A stretch of 45,195 nt of DNA from Streptomyces humi (GCF_001005085.2 NZ_LBMU02000035.1:1-45195), one strand, 5' to 3'; positions 32,730-40,736 are shown, numbered from the stretch's first letter. Numbers and translations are program-made. Notes: generated by a model not told the origin, from the sequence alone.

Positions 32730-33929
32730 ATGAACGCGATCGCAGCCGGATCCGCGGCCGTCGCGGATCCGCCGGCGCCGGGCCGGCTGGCCGAGCTGAC
32801 CGACCGGGTCGCCGCCGTGTCCGCCGCGCACCTGGACCGGACCGACCGTGACGCCGTCTTCCCCGTCGAGGCGCTGGACGAGATGCGCCGCACCGGGCTG
32901 TTGGGCCTGCTGGTGCCGGCCGGATACGGCGGGCTCGGCGGCGGCGTCCGGGACCTGGTCGAGGCGTGCACGACGCTCGGCCGTACCGACATGTCCGTGG
33001 CGATGATCTTCGCCATGCACTGCCAGCAGGTCGCGGCGGTGGTGAGCCACGGCACGGAGCGGCTGCGCGCCGAGCTGCTGCCCCAGGTCGCGGGTGGCAA
33101 GAGCTACCTCGCGTCGGTCACCACCGAGGCCGGCAAGGGCGGCCACCTGCTCACCGCCGGGGCGGCCCTCGACGCGACCGGCGACGAACTGGCCGTGGAC
33201 CGGTTCGCGCCCATCGTCACCGGCGGCGCGCACGCCGACGGCTTCCTGGTCACCATGCTCGCGCCGGACGCCACGTCGCCGAGCCAGGTGTCGCTCGTCT
33301 ACGCGCACCGCGACCAGCTCTCCGTGGAGCAGACCGGTGACTGGCAGCCGCTCGGGATGCGGGCCAGCCACAGCGTCGCGCTGCGGCTGCGCGGCAGCGT
33401 GCCGGAGCACCACGTGGTCGGCGCGCAGGGCGGCTTCCGGTCCGTCGTCACCTCGGTGTTCGGCCCGCTCGCGCACCTGGGCTGGTCGGCGTCCTGGCTG
33501 GGCACCGCCGCGGGCGCGCTCTCGCGGGTGCTGCGGATGCTGCGCTCGCCGGAGAACCGCGGCCGGGTCGACCTCGGCTCCGAGCTGCTGCTGACCAGGC
33601 TGTCCGAGGCCCGCAGGCGCCTGGACACGGTGCACGCCCTGCTCACGCGGACGGAGCGGACCGTCAGCCGGAGCGCCGACCTGAGCCTGCCGAGGATCCA
33701 GCTCCAGCTGAACGCGCTCAAGATCACGGCCGCCGAGGAGTGCTACGCGGCCGTGGACGGCCTCATCGAGGCGGTCGGGATGCGGCACGGCTACCTCAAG
33801 GGCTCCCCGACCCGTCTCGAACACGCGCTGCGGGACCTGCGGTCGGCGTCCCTGAACTACAGCAACGACCGCCTGCACCTGGCCGACGGCAAGCTCGCCC
33901 TTCTCGACCCCGAGGTGCGGTTTGTCTGA
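32730..33929 (+). CDS. acyl-CoA dehydrogenase-like flavoprotein 1
   Basis: FAD-dependent acyl-CoA dehydrogenase family, 399 residues. N-terminal helices with GLLGLLVPAGYGGLGG, then DLVEACTTLGRTDMSVAMIF, the beta-domain segment SYLASVTTEAGKGG (FAD contact) and C-terminal helices ending in LRDLRSASLNYSNDRLH. The Glu commonly found near the C-terminus in the family (YEG-type position) is not evident, so the catalytic base must be elsewhere or the reaction differs. Beside an ACP and a decarboxylase, the likely substrate is an acyl-ACP, as with the prolyl-carrier dehydrogenases of pyrrole pathways. The start has AAGGAG eight bases upstream. The next dehydrogenase overlaps it by eight bases, so the two may form a heteromer. 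Confidence 0.88.
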   Translation: MNAIAAGSAAVADPPAPGRLAELTDRVAAVSAAHLDRTDRDAVFPVEALDEMRRTGLLGLLVPAGYGGLGGGVRDLVEACTTLGRTDMSVAMIFAMHCQQVAAVVSHGTERLRAELLPQVAGGKSYLASVTTEAGKGGHLLTAGAALDATGDELAVDRFAPIVTGGAHADGFLVTMLAPDATSPSQVSLVYAHRDQLSVEQTGDWQPLGMRASHSVALRLRGSVPEHHVVGAQGGFRSVVTSVFGPLAHLGWSASWLGTAAGALSRVLRMLRSPENRGRVDLGSELLLTRLSEARRRLDTVHALLTRTERTVSRSADLSLPRIQLQLNALKITAAEECYAAVDGLIEAVGMRHGYLKGSPTRLEHALRDLRSASLNYSNDRLHLADGKLALLDPEVRFV

Positions 33930-35169
33930 CCTGGCATCCGCTCCCCCGGAGACGTCGCCGGCCGGCTACCGCTCGCTGGTCTCGCAAGCGCTGGCGGACG
34001 TCCGGCCCGGCGCTCCGGCGACCGCCGTGTGGCGGGCGCTCGGCGCGGCCGGCGCCCTGCGCGCGTTGTACGACGGCGGCAACGCCCTGGGTCCGGTCGC
34101 GGACCCGGCCCGGCTGGGGGCGCTGCTGGCGGCCGTCGACGCCCGCGGGGACAACGGGGCGACGCTCAGCGTGCTGGTGCAGGCGGCCAGCGCACTACCG
34201 GTCCTCGGCTCCGGCAGCCCCGCCCCGGCCACGCCTTCACCGACCGCTCCGTCGCCGTCGTCGCCTTCGTCAGCCGCGGCTTCACCGACCGCTCCGTCGC
34301 CGTCGCCGCTTTCGTCAGCCGCGCCTTCGCCGGTCGCGGCCGCCCGTGAGCTGGTGTTGGCCGGAACCGCGCAGGTGGCGCTGGCCGCCACCGACGAGGC
34401 GGCCGCGGGCTCCGATCTCAGCGGGCTCGGCACCGAGGTGCGGGTCGAGGGGGACGAGCTGGTGGTCCACGGCGGCAAGCGCTGGGTGACCAACGCCTGC
34501 ACCGCCGAGTACCTGCTGGTCCTGGCCCGGCACCGGCCGGGCCGGCACTTCACCGACTTCAGCTGGGTCCTGGTGCCGGCCGCGGCGGCGGGCGTGCGCG
34601 TGCGCGCCGCGGCGACCGACCTGCTCACGAACTCGGCGACCGGGCACGTCGGGTTCGACTCGGTGCGGCTGCCCGCCGGCCACCTGGTCGGGCGGCACGG
34701 CCGGGGCATGGCGGTGTTCGCCCGGCACATGAGCACCGAGCGGCTCGCCGGGGCGCAGTGGGCCGTCGCGCTCACCGGCCGGGTGCTCGCGGACACCCGC
34801 GACCGCCTTCTCCGGCGGACCGTCGAGGGGGTGCCGCTGTGGCACAACGCCGCCGTCCGGCAGGGCTTCGCGGAGTGCCTGGTACGCGTCGCCCAACTGC
34901 GCGCGCTGTGCGAGAGCCTCGCGGAGACGGCCGTCCGGGGGCAGAACCTGTCCGCCGGTGCCGTGCTGAAGTCCGCGGTCGGACTGACCGTCGACACCGT
35001 GCTCGCCCGCTGCGCCCAGTTGCAGGGAGCGGACGGCTTCGCCGAGGGCGGTGCCCAGCGGATCCGCGCGGAGGCCGGCGTCCTCGGGATCGGCGGGGGT
35101 GTCACCGAGCTGATGCTGGCCGGCGTGGCCGACCTGTCCGACCAGCTCCTGACGGAGCTGCGCGCATGA
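33922..35169 (+). CDS. acyl-CoA dehydrogenase-like flavoprotein 2
   Basis: Second family member, 415 residues, with TTG start at 33922 overlapping the first gene. Features: LVLAGTAQVALAATDEAAAGSDLSG (FAD-side beta domain), GGKRWVTNACTAEYLLVLAR, the central helical region STERLAGAQWAVALTGRVL and the C-terminal AEAGVLGIGGGVTELML. The last segment is the GGG form seen in family members whose base is on another helix. A 45-bp repeat (34235-34324) inserts a Ser/Pro/Ala-rich stretch of about 40 residues near position 105-135. The stop is within the ATGA overlap with the phosphopantetheinyl transferase gene. The pair likely introduces a double bond in a carrier-bound acyl group. Confidence 0.88.
   Translation: MSDLASAPPETSPAGYRSLVSQALADVRPGAPATAVWRALGAAGALRALYDGGNALGPVADPARLGALLAAVDARGDNGATLSVLVQAASALPVLGSGSPAPATPSPTAPSPSSPSSAAASPTAPSPSPLSSAAPSPVAAARELVLAGTAQVALAATDEAAAGSDLSGLGTEVRVEGDELVVHGGKRWVTNACTAEYLLVLARHRPGRHFTDFSWVLVPAAAAGVRVRAAATDLLTNSATGHVGFDSVRLPAGHLVGRHGRGMAVFARHMSTERLAGAQWAVALTGRVLADTRDRLLRRTVEGVPLWHNAAVRQGFAECLVRVAQLRALCESLAETAVRGQNLSAGAVLKSAVGLTVDTVLARCAQLQGADGFAEGGAQRIRAEAGVLGIGGGVTELMLAGVADLSDQLLTELRA
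34235..34324 (+). repeat. 45-bp tandem repeat in dehydrogenase 2
   Basis: Two 45-bp units beginning CTTCACCGACCGCTCCGTCG, differing at a few bases, encode SPTAPSPS-type blocks inserted in an otherwise conserved N-terminal region. Confidence 0.85.
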
Positions 35170-36182
35170 CCCCGCCGGAACCGGCCGCACGGCCGACGAA
35201 CCCACCGCCGGCGACCGGGAAGCCCGACGGACGGTACGAGGTCGCGGACGGCGTGTGGGTCCTGTGCCGCCGTGACCCGACGACGGCGAACCCGGCGGAC
35301 CTGCACCCGGCGGCGAACCCGGCGGAACTCCACCAGGCGGCCCACCAGCCGGCCGACCCGGTGGCACTCCACCTCGCGGCCGACCCGCTGCAACTCCACC
35401 ACACAGCCGACCCGATGCAACTCCGCCACGCGGCCGACCCGATGCAACTCCACCACACAGCCGACCCGATGCGATCCCACCACACAGCCGACGCGATGCA
35501 ACTCCGCCACGCGGCCGACCCGCTGCGATCCCACCACACAGCCGACCCGATGCAACTCCGCCACGCGGCCGACTCGTTGGAGCCGCACCAAGACGATCTC
35601 GACCAGGCCGCGGGGTTTCCGCCCTGGCGGGCCGCGGAGTTCCTGGCGGGCCGGGCCACCCTGCGCCGGCTCATCCGCGAGGTGCGCCCGGACCTCGCGG
35701 ACAGCGCGGTCCGCCCCGACGCGTGGGGGCGCCCCGGACTGGTCGGTCATCCGGACGTCGGCGTGAGCATCTCCCACGACGGCGGCCTCAGCGCCGCCGC
35801 CCTGGCACCCGGCCGCCGGGTCGGCGTCGACGTACAACTCCCGCCCGACGGACCGTCCGACGGCATGCTCCGGCGCCTGCTGCGGGAGCACGCCGCACCA
35901 CTGGAGCGGCTGCCGGCACCGGAACGGGCCCGCGAACTCGCCTGGGTGTGGACCGTCCAGGAGTCGTGCGTGAAGGCGGCCGGCACCGGTCTCGCCGGCC
36001 GCCCCTGGGCGATCGCCGTGCCGCCCGGCCGCCGGTACGGCCGCTGGGGCCGGTACCGGTGGGCCAGTCTGCGCGACACCTCTCCGATCCCGCTCAGCTG
36101 CGCCTTCACCGCCCGTGAGGACCCCGACAGCCGGGTCCGGACCGACGCCCCGCCCGCCGACCTGGAGTGCCGACGTGCCTGA
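35166..36182 (+). CDS. Sfp-type phosphopantetheinyl transferase with His-rich repeat insert
   Basis: 4'-Phosphopantetheinyl transferase, 338 residues, that converts apo carrier proteins to holo form using CoA. The catalytic part lies in residues about 150-320: GFPPWRAAEFLAGRATLRRL, VSISHDGGLSAAAL, GRRVGVDVQL (metal-binding Asp region) and WVWTVQESCVKAAGTGL (the W-x-x-K/Q-E-S-x-x-K-A signature). Sfp family members are usually 220-250 residues. The excess here is a block of eight nine-residue repeats (residues 68-139), each like LRHAADPMQ or LHHTADPMQ, preceded by looser copies from about residue 40. The ATG overlaps the upstream stop (ATGA), and the downstream gene starts inside this one. It probably serves all carriers of the cluster. 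Confidence 0.9.
   Translation: MTPPEPAARPTNPPPATGKPDGRYEVADGVWVLCRRDPTTANPADLHPAANPAELHQAAHQPADPVALHLAADPLQLHHTADPMQLRHAADPMQLHHTADPMRSHHTADAMQLRHAADPLRSHHTADPMQLRHAADSLEPHQDDLDQAAGFPPWRAAEFLAGRATLRRLIREVRPDLADSAVRPDAWGRPGLVGHPDVGVSISHDGGLSAAALAPGRRVGVDVQLPPDGPSDGMLRRLLREHAAPLERLPAPERARELAWVWTVQESCVKAAGTGLAGRPWAIAVPPGRRYGRWGRYRWASLRDTSPIPLSCAFTAREDPDSRVRTDAPPADLECRRA
35367..35582 (+). repeat. eight 27-bp repeats encoding His-rich nonapeptides
   Basis: Eight consecutive 27-bp units alternate between forms encoding (L/S)HHTADPMQ and LRHAADP(M/L)(Q/R). Two or three degenerate copies extend upstream to about 35290. The array adds at least 13 His residues to the phosphopantetheinyl transferase. 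Confidence 0.92.
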
Positions 36183-37137
36183 CACCCTGGCGAAACCGCC
36201 CCAGTTGAGCTGCTACACGACCGGCCTGGTCGGTTATCTGGCAGCCGAGGACCCCGCCGTCCCCCACCGTTTCGCCACGGCGACCCGGCTGGCGGTGCGC
36301 ACCGACCTGCCCGCGCACGGTCTGGCGTTCTCCCACCACACCCGCGTCGACATCGACGCGGACGGCCGGGAGCTGGCCTACCGGGGCGCCGCCGACTGGG
36401 CGGCGGCCCGCGAGGGGCTGCTCGCCGAACTGGCTGCCCGGGGCCGGGTACTGGCCGTCGCGAACACGGAGCATCTCGCGTGGGCGCCGGGGTACGGCCG
36501 GGCCGCGGCCCCGCACTGGATCCTGGTCCACGGCCGGCGCGACGACGGCTGGCAGGTCGCCGACCCCTTCGCCGCGCTCACCCCGCACGGCGAACAGCGG
36601 CCGTTCGCGGGCCTGCTGGACGACGCGGACCTCGCGCGGGCCCTGACACCGGTCGAGGGGTACGGCCCCGAGGTGCTCCACCGGGACCGCCTGGTCCTCG
36701 GCGACGCCGTCCCCGTACCGCCCATGGACCACTACCGCTGGCTCGTGCGCACCGAGCCCGGCCACGCGGCCGCGCGGCGGCGGCCGGACGACGCGCCGGA
36801 CGACGGCCGGTGGCTGTTCGAGCCGGTGCCGGTGCTGTCCCACATCCTCGCGGCGCTGGTCGCGGATCCGGCGGCGGCCGCCCGCCACACGGACGACATG
36901 TGGGCCGCCGCACGCCATTACGCGCACCGCAACGCGGTCCTGGTCTCCGACGGCCTGCTGGATCCGGAGACGGCCGCCGCCGAGACCGCGGCCTGGCAGG
37001 AGATCCCGAAGATCCTGCGCATCGCGGCCATGTCCGCGGCGCGCGGCCGGCCGCGGACCGGTCTGGTCGAGGAGGCGTTCACCGACCTGATCCGCGCCAC
37101 CGAGAAGTCGAGCCCCGTCGCCCCCAGTGAAGGATGA
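36175..37137 (+). CDS. second BtrH-like (papain-fold) acyltransferase
   Basis: A 320-residue protein without a carrier domain. Possible active-site residues in papain-like order: Cys in PQLSCYTTGLVGYLAAED (about residue 13), His in APHWILVHGRRDDGW and Asp in WQVADPFAAL. The overall layout resembles BtrH_N-type proteins, which take an acyl group from a carrier onto an amine, and more distantly C39-like peptidases. The C-terminal third (FEPVPVLSHILAALV to the end) is helical, without known motifs. Start is GTG 36175 with GGAG seven bases upstream, overlapping the PPTase end. The stop overlaps the next A-domain gene as ATGA. A second acyltransferase beside the fused one suggests two transfer steps, or a transfer plus a deprotecting cleavage. 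Family call is tentative. Confidence 0.6.
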   Translation: MPDTLAKPPQLSCYTTGLVGYLAAEDPAVPHRFATATRLAVRTDLPAHGLAFSHHTRVDIDADGRELAYRGAADWAAAREGLLAELAARGRVLAVANTEHLAWAPGYGRAAAPHWILVHGRRDDGWQVADPFAALTPHGEQRPFAGLLDDADLARALTPVEGYGPEVLHRDRLVLGDAVPVPPMDHYRWLVRTEPGHAAARRRPDDAPDDGRWLFEPVPVLSHILAALVADPAAAARHTDDMWAAARHYAHRNAVLVSDGLLDPETAAAETAAWQEIPKILRIAAMSAARGRPRTGLVEEAFTDLIRATEKSSPVAPSEG

Positions 37138-38693
37138 CCGTGAAACAGACTCTGTACGAGTGGTTCGCCGCCTCCGTCGCGGAGTTCCCCGACCGGGTGG
37201 CCCTGGAGGTCGGGGCGGACCGCCTGACCTACCGGGAGCTCCACGACGCGGCCGGGCGCACGGCCGCGCGGCTGCTCGCCGCGGCCGGCGGGGTGCCGCG
37301 GCGGGTGGGGCTGCTGGCCGAGCGCAGTGTCCCGGCCTACGCCGGCTATCTCGCGGTGCAGCTCCTGGGCAGCACGGTGGTCCCGCTCAACCCTGCGTTC
37401 CCGGCCGCCCGGAACGCCGCGATCGTGGCCGCCGGCGACCTCGACCTCGTCCTCGCCGAGCCGACCGACAGTGCGTCGACGGCCGTCGACCTGCCGGTCC
37501 CGGTCGTGCCCCTGACGCTCACCCCGACGGCGGCGGACGGCGACGGCGACGGCGTCCCCGCGCCCGGCCCGGCCGGTCCCGACAGCATCGCCTACGTGCT
37601 CTTCACCTCCGGTTCGACGGGCACCCCCAAGGGCGTGCCCATCCGGCACTCCAATGTCAGCGCGTACCTCTCACACGTCGTACCGCGCTACGAGCTGGGG
37701 CCGGGGAGCCGGCTGTCCCAGACCTTCGATCTCACCTTCGACCTCTCGGTGTTCGACATGTTCGCCGCCTGGGGCAGCGGCGCCACCCTGGTCGTGCCCA
37801 CCCGGCGCGACCTGCTGGCGCCGGTGCGGTGGGCGGCGGAGGCGGAGCTCACCCACTGGTTCTCGGTGCCGTCCCTGGTGTCGTTCGCGCGCCGGATGCG
37901 GGCGCTGCGCCCGGGGTCCCTGCCGGCCCTGCGGTGGAGTCTGTTCTGCGGTGAACCCCTGACGTTGCAGCAGGCCGAGGCGTGGGCCGCGGCGGCACCG
38001 CACAGCACGCTGGAGAATCTCTACGGTCCCACCGAACTCACCATCAGCTGCGCCGAGTTCAGGCTGCCGCGGGAGGTGGCCGAGTGGCCCCGCCCGGCCA
38101 ACGGCACCGTACCCGTCGGCGAACTGTACCCAGGCCTCGCCCACTTGGTGCTCGACGCGGAAGGCCGGCCCGCCGACGACGGCGAACTGGTGGTCCGCGG
38201 CCCCCAGCGGTTCCCCGGTTACCTGGACCCGCGGAACGACGCGGGCCGGTTCCTGCTGCACGACGGCGCCACCGGCACCTCGGTCCCGCACTCCGGGGAC
38301 ACCCCGGTCACCGCCGACCACTGGTACCGCACCGGTGACCGGGTCGCCCGGCAGGACGGCCTGCTGGTTCACCTGGGACGTATGGACCAGCAGGTGAAGG
38401 TCTGCGGCTACCGGATCGAACTGGGCGAGATCGAGGCCCTGTTGCGCGAGCGGCCGGGGGTGCGTGACGCGATCGTGGTCGCGCTGCCGGACCCGCTCGG
38501 CGACCTGTACCTGGAGGCGATCTGCACGGGCCCCGACCCCCGGCCTGAACAGCTCCTGTCGGACCTGCGCTCCCGCGTGCCCGAGTACATGGTCCCGCGG
38601 GACGTGACCGTCTTCGACGAACTGCCCCTGAACGTCAACGGAAAGATCGACCGACAGACCGCGGCCGCCATGATCGCCGGCCGGCGCGGATAG
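37134..38693 (+). CDS. stand-alone adenylation enzyme, DltA-like, paralogue
   Basis: Free-standing A domain of 519 residues, closely matching the enzyme at 5473-7026 throughout. Motifs: YVLFTSGSTGTPKGVP (A3), FDLTFDLSVFDMF (A4), HWFSVPSLVSFARR, WSLFCGEPLTLQQAEAW, NLYGPTELTISCAEFRL (A5), YRTGDRVARQDG (A7), QVKVCGYRIELGE (A8) and LPLNVNGKIDR (A10). The pocket code read by eye is D-L-F-F-L-C-L-I-S-K, related to but different from its paralogue, so the two probably activate different amino acids. No carrier is attached, so it works in trans on an A-less T domain or the BtrH-fused carrier. It is followed 25 bp later by the flavin reductase. Confidence 0.9.
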   Translation: MTVKQTLYEWFAASVAEFPDRVALEVGADRLTYRELHDAAGRTAARLLAAAGGVPRRVGLLAERSVPAYAGYLAVQLLGSTVVPLNPAFPAARNAAIVAAGDLDLVLAEPTDSASTAVDLPVPVVPLTLTPTAADGDGDGVPAPGPAGPDSIAYVLFTSGSTGTPKGVPIRHSNVSAYLSHVVPRYELGPGSRLSQTFDLTFDLSVFDMFAAWGSGATLVVPTRRDLLAPVRWAAEAELTHWFSVPSLVSFARRMRALRPGSLPALRWSLFCGEPLTLQQAEAWAAAAPHSTLENLYGPTELTISCAEFRLPREVAEWPRPANGTVPVGELYPGLAHLVLDAEGRPADDGELVVRGPQRFPGYLDPRNDAGRFLLHDGATGTSVPHSGDTPVTADHWYRTGDRVARQDGLLVHLGRMDQQVKVCGYRIELGEIEALLRERPGVRDAIVVALPDPLGDLYLEAICTGPDPRPEQLLSDLRSRVPEYMVPRDVTVFDELPLNVNGKIDRQTAAAMIAGRRG

Positions 38694-38718
38694 CCGCCGC
38701 CCAGCCGAAAGGAACGCG

Positions 38719-39249
38719 ATGCAGACCGAGGACCGCGTGCCGAGCCGTCTGAGCGTCTCCGCCGAGGACTACCGTCACGCCATCTCCCGCCTGCCGACCG
38801 GTGTCACGGTCATCACCACGACCGGGCCCGTCGGCTGTACCGCCAACGCCGTCATGTCACTGTCCGTGGACCCGCCCAGTGTGCTGCTGTCCCTGGACAC
38901 CGCGAGCCGCACGCTGGCCCGCATCCGGTCGGAGGGACGGTTCGCGGTGAACGTGCTGTCCTGGGCGGACCGCGCGCTCGTGGCCCAGTTCGCCTCGGGC
39001 ACCCCGGCGGAGCGGTTCGCGGGAGTGCCCTGGCACCGGGTGGACGGCGTGCCCGTACTGACCGGGGCCTCGGTCAGCGTGGTCTGCGCCGTGCGGGAGA
39101 CGGTGTCGCTCCTGGACCACACCCTGATCGCGGGCACCGCCCGGTGGACCCAGGTCAACGACGGGCCGGCGACCGTCCTGTACGGGAACGACCAGTACGC
39201 CGTCGGCCCGTGGGAACCGTCGCCGAGAAGGGCCGAATCCGGCCGTTGA
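38719..39249 (+). CDS. flavin reductase of a two-component monooxygenase
   Basis: NAD(P)H:flavin oxidoreductase of the DIM6/NTAB (HpaC-like) split-barrel family, 176 residues. Typical stretches: YRHAISRLPTGVTVITTTG, GCTANAVMSLSVDPPSVLLS (flavin-binding loop), GRFAVNVLSWADRALVAQFA and a C-terminal LYGNDQYAVG. It supplies reduced flavin to a separate oxygenase. The only FMNH2-dependent oxygenase seen in the window is the LLM enzyme at 4420-5412, so the pair is split between the two operons, as BtrO and BtrV form a pair in butirosin. AAAGGA lies seven bases before the ATG. It is probably the last gene of the right operon; an 85-bp gap with its own dyad precedes the exporter. Confidence 0.9.
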   Translation: MQTEDRVPSRLSVSAEDYRHAISRLPTGVTVITTTGPVGCTANAVMSLSVDPPSVLLSLDTASRTLARIRSEGRFAVNVLSWADRALVAQFASGTPAERFAGVPWHRVDGVPVLTGASVSVVCAVRETVSLLDHTLIAGTARWTQVNDGPATVLYGNDQYAVGPWEPSPRRAESGR

Positions 39250-39305
39250 GCAGCGCCGTCGGTTCCGGCCGCGGCCAGGAGACCTTGTAGACATCGAGAT
39301 CAAAT

Positions 39306-39316
39306 GCAACGGTTGC
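39306..39316. promoter_or_regulatory. candidate operator GCAAC-G-GTTGC before exporter
   Basis: Perfect five-base inverted repeat with a one-base centre, lying 19 bp upstream of the GTG start of the MFS gene in the 85-bp gap after the flavin reductase. Could be a regulator site or chance. Confidence 0.3.
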
Positions 39317-39334
39317 GTACCGACCAAGGAGAGC

Positions 39335-40675
39335 GTGCCGCCCATGCCCATATCCATGCCGAAGTCGTTGAGCGCGTTACGGGAGCGCCCCTACCAACTC
39401 CTGTGGACCGCACGCAGCATCTCCGCCCTGGGCAACGCCCTGATACCGGTCACCGTGGTCTTCGCCATCCTCCGCTCGGGTGGCAGCGCCCTGGACGTCG
39501 GCACGGTGCTGACCTGCCACGCGGTCGGCCAGGTGGCGATGCTGCCGGTCGGCGGCGTCTGGGCGGACCGGCTGTCCCGCAAGCTGGTGCTGATGGCGAC
39601 CGACGCCATCCAGGCGGTCTGCTACGGCCTGCTCGCCGTGATGATCTTCCTGCACCAGGCGGCGGTCTGGCAGTTCGCCGTCACCTACACCATCGCCGGC
39701 ATGGCCATGGCCTTCTTCACGCCGGCGTCCCGGGCGGTCCTGCCCGAGCTCATCGGCAGTGAGCATCTGCAACCGGCGAACGCCCTGCTCGGCCTGACCG
39801 ACAGCACCACCAAGGTGCTCGGCCCGGCCCTCGCCGCGCTGCTGCTGGCGGTCTCCAGTCCGGGCACCGCGATCCTCGTCAACGCCGTCAGCTTCCTGCT
39901 GAGTTTCGTGCTGGTCTCCCGCATGCACCTGCACCGGCAGGCGCAACGCTCCGAGAAGCAGCACTTCTTCGCCGATCTGCGCGACGGCTGGCAGGCGGTG
40001 GCCGAGCGCCGCTGGTATCTGGCCAACCTGCTCTGCTGGGGCGTGTGGAACTTCGCGATAGCGTTCTTCTTCGTCCTGGGCCCGGTCGTGATGCAGGACG
40101 GCCACGGCGGGGCCACCGCCTGGAGCGTGATCATGATCACCGGTTCGGTGGGCTCCATCGTCGGCGGGCTGGCCGCCCTGCACTACCGGCCGCGCCGCCC
40201 GCTGGTCGTCACGAACGCGGCCGCGATGCTCGGCATCCTGCCGCTGGCGCTGCTCGCCCCGCCCGCCCCGCTGTTCGTCATCGCCCTCGGTGTGGCCGTG
40301 GCCTTCGTCATGACCTCGCTCGTCGGCGAGGTGCTGGCGACCACGCAACAGCAGCTGTTCCCCGAGGAGATACTGGCCCGCGTCAGCTCGCTGGACTGGA
40401 TGATCTCGCTGATCGCCATGCCCGCCGGGTACGCCGCCGCCGCTCCGGTCGCCCACTTCCTCGGAATGCGTACGACGCTGCTGGTGGCGGCGGCCGTCAT
40501 CGGCACCCCCTGCCTGCTGCTGAACCTGTCGCCCGGTGTCCGCTCGGTCCAGCGCCTCCCCGACGGCACCATCGGCATCGTCGGCGAACCGGAGACCACC
40601 ACGCCCGCCGAGACCGCACCGCTCGCCTCCACCGTGCCGGTCCCCACGGAGACACCCGGCCCGTCGACCCCCTGA
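39335..40675 (+). CDS. MFS exporter with a TTA codon
   Basis: Major facilitator superfamily efflux protein of about 446 residues with some ten to twelve hydrophobic segments. The opening YQLLWTARSISALGNAL and the loop PVGGVWADRLSRKLVLMATD (motif A, with the G-x-x-x-D-R and R/K pattern) are typical of enterobactin-exporter/tetracycline-like MFS proteins. It likely exports the cluster product and may give self-resistance. AAGGAG at 39326-39331 is close to GTG 39335; ATG 39344 is an alternative start. In-frame codon 39377-39379 is TTA, rare in Streptomyces and read by the bldA tRNA, so export is probably delayed to late growth. The C-terminal 50 residues are a Pro/Thr-rich cytoplasmic tail. Confidence 0.92.
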   Translation: MPPMPISMPKSLSALRERPYQLLWTARSISALGNALIPVTVVFAILRSGGSALDVGTVLTCHAVGQVAMLPVGGVWADRLSRKLVLMATDAIQAVCYGLLAVMIFLHQAAVWQFAVTYTIAGMAMAFFTPASRAVLPELIGSEHLQPANALLGLTDSTTKVLGPALAALLLAVSSPGTAILVNAVSFLLSFVLVSRMHLHRQAQRSEKQHFFADLRDGWQAVAERRWYLANLLCWGVWNFAIAFFFVLGPVVMQDGHGGATAWSVIMITGSVGSIVGGLAALHYRPRRPLVVTNAAAMLGILPLALLAPPAPLFVIALGVAVAFVMTSLVGEVLATTQQQLFPEEILARVSSLDWMISLIAMPAGYAAAAPVAHFLGMRTTLLVAAAVIGTPCLLLNLSPGVRSVQRLPDGTIGIVGEPETTTPAETAPLASTVPVPTETPGPSTP

Positions 40676-40689
40676 ACCGCCCCACGACC

Positions 40690-40736
40690 GGGCGGCCCTC
40701 GACTCCCGGCACACCCACGGCCGTCGAGGACCGCCC
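40690..40736. terminator. strong hairpin after exporter
   Basis: Fourteen-base arms GGGCGGCCCTCGAC and GTCGAGGACCGCCC pair at 13 of 14 positions around a 19-base loop, starting 15 bp after the exporter stop. No U-tract follows, as is common in high-GC genomes. Confidence 0.7.
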
